DNA from: Candidatus Aminicenantota bacterium
Lineage (GTDB): Bacteria > Acidobacteriota > Aminicenantia > UBA2199
NCBI GenBank assembly: GCA_020355945.1
Contig: CP070627.1
Span: 825,395-837,046, forward strand
DNA length: 11,652 nucleotides
Reading direction: 5' to 3'
Shown: positions 7,320 through 11,652 of the stretch, in pieces
How positions within the stretch are numbered: the first letter of the stretch is position 1
How the letters are laid out: every line of letters starts with the position of its first letter
Notes under the pieces: model-generated
What the model saw: only the letters and a program-made list of their open reading frames with translations
Told to the model about the DNA's origin: nothing
Databases searched by the model: none
Position numbers and translations under genes: made by a program

Positions 7320-8021
7320 ATGACCATATATGAAGAAAAAGTACAATTTTTAAATAAAAAATTGCTCATTCGCCTGAGAGAAGGAGAGCCGTGCACCTTC
7401 AATCATCACAATAAATATATATTTGAAGCGGTTGACATGCGAGGGTTGTTATATACACTGCCGGAGTTGGAGTGTGAGTTTCCCGACATTTTTGAAAATC
7501 CATCACTGCCCCTGGTATTGGAAGTGGGCTGTTACATGGGACATACGGTAATAGAATTGGCCCGAAACAACCCGGGAATCAACGTGCTGGGGTTGGACAT
7601 CAAATACAAACGGGTGGTCAAGAGTGCCCGGAAAATCAAACGGGAAAAATTACCCAATGCCAAAATTGCACTCTGCGATGTGATGGAGTTGTTACCGATT
7701 CTTCCCGTGGATTCGCTGTACGGTATGTTTATTTTTTTCCCGGACCCATGGATAAAGAGAAGGCATGAGAAACATCGCTATTTAAATCAAGATTTCTTTA
7801 ATATGGCTTCTTCCAGGTTATGGGCCGGAGGGTTTATCTGGTTAAAAACCGATCAAAAAAAATATTTTGATGAAATCATTGCCACTGCCCGACAGTACAA
7901 TTTTTCAGTGTTTGATTGTTTGCCTGATAAAATAGCCTGGCGGGGATACACGACTCTTTTTGAAGAGATGTTTGCAAAAAAGAAGCTGCCTGTTTACCAG
8001 GTGATTTTATCAAAACCCTAG
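7320..8021 (+). CDS. trmB: tRNA (guanine-N7-)-methyltransferase
   Basis: SAM-dependent enzyme that would methylate N7 of G46 in the variable loop of tRNA. The 233-residue product has the SAM-binding motif LEVGCYMGH (67-75), an acidic end of strand 2 (GLDI, 91-94), the family signature FFPDPWIKRRHEKHR (139-153) and the C-terminal TLFEEMFAKKKLPVYQV pattern (212-228). These are specific to TrmB. The length is normal for the bacterial enzyme. GCYMGH replaces the more usual GCGKGH in motif I, a mild divergence. The ATG at 7320 is the first in frame and lies about nine bases after the predicted transcription start, with no Shine-Dalgarno site, so the mRNA would be nearly leaderless. It is transcribed away from the aminotransferase gene. 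Confidence 0.93.
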   Translation: MTIYEEKVQFLNKKLLIRLREGEPCTFNHHNKYIFEAVDMRGLLYTLPELECEFPDIFENPSLPLVLEVGCYMGHTVIELARNNPGINVLGLDIKYKRVVKSARKIKREKLPNAKIALCDVMELLPILPVDSLYGMFIFFPDPWIKRRHEKHRYLNQDFFNMASSRLWAGGFIWLKTDQKKYFDEIIATARQYNFSVFDCLPDKIAWRGYTTLFEEMFAKKKLPVYQVILSKP

Positions 8022-8199
8022 ACCGGACAAACCGGAACCAGCCGGTTGGAGTCCAGTAATTTGTGTATTATTTTTACAAAAATTCTAATTGGATAATCAA
8101 TTATAATGGGATGAAGTGCCTGGCATTCGTGCCTGTCCTCAAATTTTCCCCAAATTTTATCATTTTTTCTATTTTTTTTCGCCTATTAAAAGTACTTCT
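8022..8199. other. Non-coding junction region before the kinase remnant
   Basis: Apart from the hairpin at 8030-8047, this stretch holds a second small hairpin, GGCA-TTCG-TGCC (8122-8133), set between two TGCCTG copies, and then T-rich sequence. A frame through 8116-8199 is open but low-complexity (FYHFFYFFS) and does not resemble a kinase, so I treat it as non-coding. It probably contains the point where the 5' part of the kinase gene was lost. Confidence 0.5.
8030..8047 (+). other. Hairpin after trmB
   Basis: AACCGG-AACCAG-CCGGTT forms a perfect 6-bp stem nine bases after the trmB stop. No T-run follows, so a classic intrinsic terminator is not supported, but it may stabilise or help end the transcript. 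Confidence 0.4.
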
Positions 8200-8734
8200 C
8201 GTGGAGTAATGTATGCTCATTCGCATATTCCTGTACCTGATCCCAGGAAGAAAAAAAAGGATTTGCCGGCCGGTGTTGAACAGGTAATATTTAAAGCCCT
8301 GGCGAAAGATAAAAAGGACAGGTATCGCAGCGCAGAGGAATTTTTGCATGCTGTCAAAGAGATGGCAAAAGAAGATAAACCCAAAAAAAATTTTACCAAA
8401 TACTTAATATACTCGGTGGCCGTTATTGCTATATTTGCTATTGCTGCAGCAGCTTTTGTTCATTTCGATCCCTTCGGAATAATTAAAGGTAACGGGAAGG
8501 AAATACTCGAACCAATGGAAACAGTCGAGTCTCAGTACATCGAACATATTACTTCCCCAAAGAAATTCATTAAAAAAGGCGATTTTGAAAAGGCCGCCGA
8601 CTCTTTGAAAAAGGCAAGAGAAATAAAGGATACTGAGAACGTAAAACAACTTTATGAAACCATTGAAAGAAATATAGAGATTGAAAATAAAAGGAAAAAC
8701 CAGGCAGAAGATTACAGCGCTATAAAGGAAAAAT
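8200..8734 (+). pseudogene. Remnant of a membrane-anchored Ser/Thr protein kinase (PknB-like), both ends missing
   Basis: The open frame begins inside the last part of a bacterial Hanks-type kinase domain: VMYAHSHIPVPDPR, then LPAGVEQVIFKALAKDKKDRYRS and AEEFLHAVKEM, which match the end of the C-lobe (usual form: HxxxPPPP, LALAKDPxDRxxSAxEF). A juxtamembrane basic stretch and one membrane span (about 8400-8460) follow, then an acidic, helix-rich extracytoplasmic part (FIKKGDFEKAADSLKKAREIK) of TPR-like character. The roughly 200 residues that carry the P-loop, catalytic HRD and DFG motifs are absent upstream, and the frame runs into the IS66 element. The continuation is not found on the far side of the IS. 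The product cannot be an active kinase. An ATG at 8209 could still give a small membrane peptide. Confidence 0.8.
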
Positions 8735-8747
8735 GTAACTGGCCAGG

Positions 8748-10265
8748 CTATACTATAGGAATAAAAGGTTGCCCCCTAATAGCATCATTAATCGCACTAA
8801 AAACATTAATGTCATTCTTTCTTGCAGTGGATATATATGACCTTATCCTGCAGAAAAACTCAGCTCCTTGTTTGGTTCTAAAGGTTCCTGATATTTTTTG
8901 CCGGAGTTTTATCATACGAATGTCGCGTTCCCCCTGATTATTATCAAAAGGAACCTCAAAATCATACATAAACGCCAGTACTTTCTCTTTATGCTCTTTT
9001 AATCTGGTGAGAAGATTCAAGGACTTTGATTTTTTTTGACGTCCTCTTTTTCTTTTGTTTGGTAATGGTAAATCAGAATTATCATTATCAGGAGGTGGGG
9101 GTTGTGGTATAGGTGTAGGTGTAGGTGTAGGTTGCTCTATCTTTATTGCGTGATCTATTATTTTATCATAACGATTTTCAAATTTATTGATACTCAGAGC
9201 CTTTAAGCGTACCCCTCCGGGTTTTGTCTTTTCTGTATCCACTTTTTCTTTTATTTCTAAGAGGAGTTTTTTCATATCATATGCCCAGGTGCTGTTTTTT
9301 TCTTCAATGAGAAAAATAAGTTCCCTTAAATGATGAGCATTGCATAACCCGTGGGCACAAGAATATTTCAGATAGGGTTTCCAAAAGTCGTGGATAAGAA
9401 CACCTTTGAAATAAGGTAATATTGCAATCTCATCCATGGCTTCTTTTCCACGTTTGGGATGAAACTGATAATGAGTGATTGTCTTTGTACTGGCGCAATG
9501 AAGCCATTGGCGTTTATTTTCACAATAAAAACCTGACTCATCCGCATGAACTACCGATGAATTGCTTATCTTTTCTTTAGCTGTCTGCTCAAAGAGTTGT
9601 AAGCACTGGTGTGTTTTTCTATTCATCTCAATTACAGTGGCTTTGGATAAGGGATGATTAAATAAATCGGTCATAAATTCTTTCACTCGTTCCAGGGGTA
9701 TTAATTGATAATTGGATAGATAACTGACCAGGCTATTTATCCTTTCCCCGTACTGCACAATATTAGACGCTTGTGACGGAAATTTAGCTTTGTTGATGGC
9801 ACCACATTTGGGACATATCTTCATCTCTGCTTGATGCTCAACTACCTCCATCTTTAAGGTCGGAATATCGAAAACTTGATGATGTTCCACGTTGTAAAGC
9901 TTTTTTGAATCCAATGAATAACCGCAGTTTTCACATTCATCTATTCTATAGACAGTTATGTGGTCCGGATTTTCCACCATTTCAAGTGTGTGCCCAGCGT
10001 GGCCTGGTTGTCCTCCCGGTTTTTTTCCTGATGGCTTTCGCAAGCTTTTGGTCTTCTTTTTAAAACCGTCAGTGGAAGGAGGTTTACTGCTATTGTGGCT
10101 GTCTTTGTTTAATTGTTCCCTTAATGAATTGATCTGGTTCTTAAGTTCTTCATTCTCTTTTTTTAATTGGGCATTTTCTTTCTCTAAGCTGTCATTTTCT
10201 TTTTGTAGTTGTTTGATTTGCCGAGCTTGATTTTTTTTGGGACCCTGATTTTTTTGTTTTCTCAT
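8748..10265 (-). CDS. tnpC: IS66-family transposase
   Basis: DDE transposase of 505 residues that cuts and joins the IS ends. The order of parts is: N-terminal leucine/lysine-rich coiled coil (about 13-55), SSKPPSTDG (59-67) and GGQPGH (84-89) motifs, an IS66 zinc-binding domain with C111, C114, C151 and C154, then the catalytic core with D242 in VHADESGF, D293 in LIHDFW and E446 in DNNQGERDIRM. All catalytic residues are present and there is no frameshift, so it may be active. An unusual proline/threonine-rich insert (about 379-392, PTPTPTPIPQPPPP) is encoded by a hexamer microsatellite between the second D and the E. The ATG at 10263-10265 sits only five bases after a consensus -10 box, so either the mRNA is leaderless or translation starts further in. 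Confidence 0.93.
   Translation of the reverse strand: MRKQKNQGPKKNQARQIKQLQKENDSLEKENAQLKKENEELKNQINSLREQLNKDSHNSSKPPSTDGFKKKTKSLRKPSGKKPGGQPGHAGHTLEMVENPDHITVYRIDECENCGYSLDSKKLYNVEHHQVFDIPTLKMEVVEHQAEMKICPKCGAINKAKFPSQASNIVQYGERINSLVSYLSNYQLIPLERVKEFMTDLFNHPLSKATVIEMNRKTHQCLQLFEQTAKEKISNSSVVHADESGFYCENKRQWLHCASTKTITHYQFHPKRGKEAMDEIAILPYFKGVLIHDFWKPYLKYSCAHGLCNAHHLRELIFLIEEKNSTWAYDMKKLLLEIKEKVDTEKTKPGGVRLKALSINKFENRYDKIIDHAIKIEQPTPTPTPIPQPPPPDNDNSDLPLPNKRKRGRQKKSKSLNLLTRLKEHKEKVLAFMYDFEVPFDNNQGERDIRMIKLRQKISGTFRTKQGAEFFCRIRSYISTARKNDINVFSAINDAIRGQPFIPIV
9109..9133. repeat. Hexamer microsatellite (GGTGTA-type) in the transposase gene
   Basis: Three to four tandem copies of the unit GGTGTA (plus strand) encode the Pro-Thr run in the transposase. 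The unit is six bases, so gains or losses keep the reading frame and only change the linker length. Confidence 0.75.
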
Positions 10266-10270
10266 ATGTA

Positions 10271-10299
10271 ATTATAGCATGCTCGTGTTGATTTTTCAA
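10271..10299 (-). promoter_or_regulatory. Near-perfect sigma70 promoter of the transposase gene
   Basis: On the minus strand TTGAAA (10294-10299) and TATAAT (10271-10276) are 17 bases apart. The -10 box ends five bases before the ATG, so transcription would begin at or next to the A of the start codon. The first two bases of the -35 box would lie just outside the inferred IS end, hinting that flanking DNA helps to make the promoter. Confidence 0.7.
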
Positions 10300-10341
10300 C
10301 TAAAAAATCGCCTTTCATGAATTTAATTAATTTCATTATCT

Positions 10342-10884
10342 CTAAAATTCATTTTTTATGTTTTTGGAAAGTAATTTATAGGCAAGCCAACTGTGTAATG
10401 CAATAATAACAATCACCATGGCTGTGAAGGATATATTGAGCAGTCGGTTGATTGCTTCTACCAAAGTGCGCAGTTCTTTATCTGTCGGTATTTCCAGCAG
10501 GAGGTGATGGTGGAAGAAGAATCCGGCGATACTGACAACCATGGTGGCCAGCATAAATACGGCGAAGAAGATTCGTGCCCAGTTCTTGCGTTTTAGGAAT
10601 GCAAAGGAAGCCGTTAGGGTAATAAGGGAGAAGGCAAAGGAAATCGATGCAAAGATGTACATGTTTTCCAGGATATACATCCATGCTGGCGGCATGTATT
10701 CCATGAGGCCGATGTTTGTGAAGGTGGTGAAGAATTTTTTGAAGAGTTCGAGGGGTGGTTTGATGAAGAATAGGATGCTTTGGAGCAGGGTGGACACCGT
10801 GGAATAGCCGAAGAAACCCACGAACACCCACGCCAGGTTTGTCACAAATTTCGTTGTCTTATTTTTTTTATCTTGTAGTTCCAT
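10342..10884 (-). CDS. Small four-span inner-membrane protein, function unknown
   Basis: The 180-residue product has four hydrophobic segments at about 14-41, 74-96, 104-124 and 150-171. The short loop between spans 2 and 3 is basic (FLKRKNWARIFF), a pattern seen in many small uncharacterised membrane proteins. A histidine triplet follows span 3 (GFFFHHHLLLEIP, about 121-133). I recognise no named family and no catalytic motif. It starts 43 bases after the toxin stop on the same strand, with no clear ribosome site and no good promoter of its own, so it may be read through from the toxin-antitoxin promoter. Functional linkage to the toxin is only inference. It ends about 40 bases from the inferred IS66 end and appears intact. 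Confidence 0.72.
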   Translation of the reverse strand: MELQDKKNKTTKFVTNLAWVFVGFFGYSTVSTLLQSILFFIKPPLELFKKFFTTFTNIGLMEYMPPAWMYILENMYIFASISFAFSLITLTASFAFLKRKNWARIFFAVFMLATMVVSIAGFFFHHHLLLEIPTDKELRTLVEAINRLLNISFTAMVIVIIALHSWLAYKLLSKNIKNEF

Positions 10885-10927
10885 TGGGGATGCTTTTATT
10901 GGTCTGGCCCCAAATCCATTTGTTAAA

Positions 10928-11221
10928 CTAAGGATGCGGAGTTATTGCAATAATCGTGATCTGGTTTTTACCAGGACCGTAATACCAGAAAATCCTGTAT
11001 GCGGCAGGTGTCGATTGTTCAGCATATGCTTCAAATACCTTTTCTCCCTTTGGACCTTTCAGACTCGAAAATTCATGAGTGTGAAGGCTTTGGTGTCTTG
11101 GATTGGCAGATAAAAAACGGATTGCTTTCTTAACTGCTTTATATCTCTTAGCTAAGCCTTTATCACTTTTAAGCCTTTCTAATTGAGACTGCGCTTGATC
11201 AGTTGGAAATATATCAAACAA
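10928..11221 (-). CDS. RelE/ParE-superfamily toxin of a type II toxin-antitoxin module
   Basis: Small basic protein of 97 residues, typical in length for RelE/ParE toxins. Helical N-terminal half (LERLKSDKGLAKRYKAVKKA) is followed by strands with AYRIFWYYGPGK (74-85) and ITIIAITPHP (88-97), a pattern common to RelE-type mRNA-cleaving toxins of this subgroup; R76 and the terminal His are candidate functional residues. Gyrase-targeting ParE-like action cannot be excluded. The start is TTG at 11219-11221, chosen because AAAGGAG (11228-11234) sits six bases upstream and no ATG gives a full domain. It begins 21 bases after the antitoxin stop, in the usual antitoxin-first order. Confidence 0.85.
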   Translation of the reverse strand: MFDIFPTDQAQSQLERLKSDKGLAKRYKAVKKAIRFLSANPRHQSLHTHEFSSLKGPKGEKVFEAYAEQSTPAAYRIFWYYGPGKNQITIIAITPHP

Positions 11222-11227
11222 TCGAAG

Positions 11228-11234
11228 CTCCTTT
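11228..11234 (-). promoter_or_regulatory. Shine-Dalgarno site that fixes the TTG start of the toxin
   Basis: AAAGGAG on the minus strand lies six bases before TTG. A strong site in front of a weak start codon would lower toxin output relative to antitoxin, whose ATG also has a strong AGGAGGT site. Confidence 0.75.
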
Positions 11235-11242
11235 CAAGATAT

Positions 11243-11524
11243 TTAGAGTTCGTCCAGGTTAAGTTTTGAGATTTTACCCTCAGCGGCGTCTTGCAGTCCT
11301 TTTTGTACACTTTGCAGCGCCTCTTTATTTTGATAGAGCCATATTTCCGAGGCTGGTATTTCAATCAAAGGCATTAAAAGGAGTTCTCCACGGTCATTTT
11401 TATATAATCGCACTCTTTTCGACCCTTTGAGGAGTTCTCCAAGAATCAATCTATTTCTTTCATCGATTGTTCTAGTCCCTACCTCCTGGAATTCATCATC
11501 AATTTTAAGAGTACTTTGCTGCAT
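11243..11524 (-). CDS. AbrB-like antitoxin of a type II toxin-antitoxin module
   Basis: Acidic protein of 93 residues. Its N-terminal part (RTIDERNRLILGELLKG then VRLYKNDRGELLLMP, about 17-52) resembles the swapped-hairpin AbrB/SpoVT DNA-binding fold. The C-terminal part (WLYQNKEALQSVQKGLQDAAEGKI) is the kind of helix that wraps RelE/ParE toxins. It should neutralise the downstream toxin and bind its own promoter. The ATG at 11522-11524 has AGGAGGT seven bases upstream. Assignment as antitoxin rests on the pairing with the toxin gene 21 bases downstream as much as on the fold, which I judged by eye. Confidence 0.8.
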   Translation of the reverse strand: MQQSTLKIDDEFQEVGTRTIDERNRLILGELLKGSKRVRLYKNDRGELLLMPLIEIPASEIWLYQNKEALQSVQKGLQDAAEGKISKLNLDEL

Positions 11525-11546
11525 TGCAATTACCTCCTATTTAAAT

Positions 11547-11575
11547 ATAATAATACAAAATGCAGTGTAGGTCAA
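11547..11575 (-). promoter_or_regulatory. Promoter of the toxin-antitoxin module
   Basis: On the minus strand TTGACC (11570-11575) and TATTAT (11547-11552) are 17 bases apart, with start expected near 11540, shortly before the AGGAGGT site. The palindrome TATTTAAATA (11538-11547) overlaps the -10 box and the start point and is a candidate operator for autoregulation by the antitoxin. Confidence 0.72.
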
Positions 11576-11620
11576 CGGGAAAAATAAAGAATTTAGAAAC
11601 CCCCATTTCCGATTTTTATC

Positions 11621-11652
11621 TTTCCCTTTGTGTCTTTGTGCCTTTGTGGCAA
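11621..11652 (+). repeat. GTG-rich dispersed repeat, copy C, at the window end
   Basis: TTTCCCTTTGTGTCTTTGTG followed by CCTTTGTGGCAA repeats the CTTTGTG unit three times and ends in GTGGC like copies A and B, in the same orientation. It may continue beyond the window. Confidence 0.75.

Larger units (their letters stand above)
8728..10299 (-). mobile_element. IS66-family insertion sequence, single-ORF type (ISBst12-like)
   Basis: The element carries one transposase gene and no tnpA/tnpB helpers, as in the ISBst12-like group of IS66. The ends are inferred. Bases 8728-8752 and the reverse complement of 10273-10297 agree at about 17 of 25 positions, both starting GAAAAAT and ending GCTATA, and may be imperfect terminal inverted repeats. 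The flanking 8-mers (8720-8727 and 10298-10305) differ, so no target duplication is seen. With the missing 3' half of the kinase gene, this points to a deletion or recombination after insertion. The boundaries could be off by tens of bases. Confidence 0.65.

Noticed and set aside
8030..8047. Calling the hairpin after trmB an intrinsic terminator
   Set aside because: No T-run follows the stem.
8116..8205. N-terminal part of the open frame ahead of the kinase remnant as real coding sequence
   Set aside because: It is low-complexity, rich in Phe and Tyr from a T-rich stretch, and shows none of the kinase motifs that should stand there.
8735..8937. C-terminal part of the same frame past the IS boundary
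   Set aside because: It is the antisense of the transposase 3' end, so it is not kinase-derived.
9958..10230. Plus-strand 90-codon frame in the IS66 region
   Set aside because: It is antisense to the transposase coding sequence; its Phe/Ser/Leu runs mirror the Lys/Glu/Asn coiled coil on the other strand.
10478..10831. A 117-codon minus-strand frame overlapping the four-span protein
   Set aside because: It is a different frame of the same strand with His/Pro-rich, non-natural composition, whereas the 180-residue frame has clean membrane spans.

Overview
This window looks like a piece of an uncultivated, AT-rich, Gram-negative-type bacterium. The reasons are exported and peptidoglycan-facing domains, Ser/Thr kinase remnants, a single-ORF IS66-family element, and GTG-rich dispersed repeats at gene ends. 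The repeat style recalls environmental anaerobe genomes such as Aminicenantes, but that is a weak impression and no marker here fixes the phylum. I see no tRNA, rRNA or CRISPR array.

Layout. (1) Positions 1-5790, plus strand: a run of genes that I read as one operon. It opens with a C19 homopolymer and the last codons of a possible upstream gene, which overlaps the next gene by ATGA. Three genes follow: an 867-residue membrane protein (exported vWA domain, coiled coil, one membrane span, cytoplasmic P-loop ATPase, winged-helix-like end); a 240-residue protein with a Cys/His cluster and two C-terminal spans; and a 758-residue protein with a second exported vWA domain, three spans and a C-terminal domain that vaguely resembles OmpA/MotB. 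(2) 5791-6054: a gene-free spacer with an elaborate inverted repeat and two copies of a GTG-rich repeat. One copy forms the C-terminus of the next gene. (3) 6055-8021: a PLP aminotransferase (minus) and a TrmB-type tRNA methyltransferase (plus), divergently transcribed from two good facing promoters. (4) 8022-10341: a Ser/Thr kinase gene remnant, missing both ends, abutting an IS66-family insertion sequence. (5) 10342-11575, minus strand: an AbrB-like antitoxin, a RelE/ParE-like toxin and a small four-span membrane protein, read from one promoter. (6) The window ends in a third GTG-rich repeat.

The most novel part is the vWA/ATPase operon. Two vWA domains are predicted outside the inner membrane and one ATPase inside, which suggests a transmembrane sensor or machine that couples an envelope event to a cytoplasmic NTPase. 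I do not recognise this combination as a named system. Its role (defence, envelope stress, surface interaction) is not shown by the sequence.
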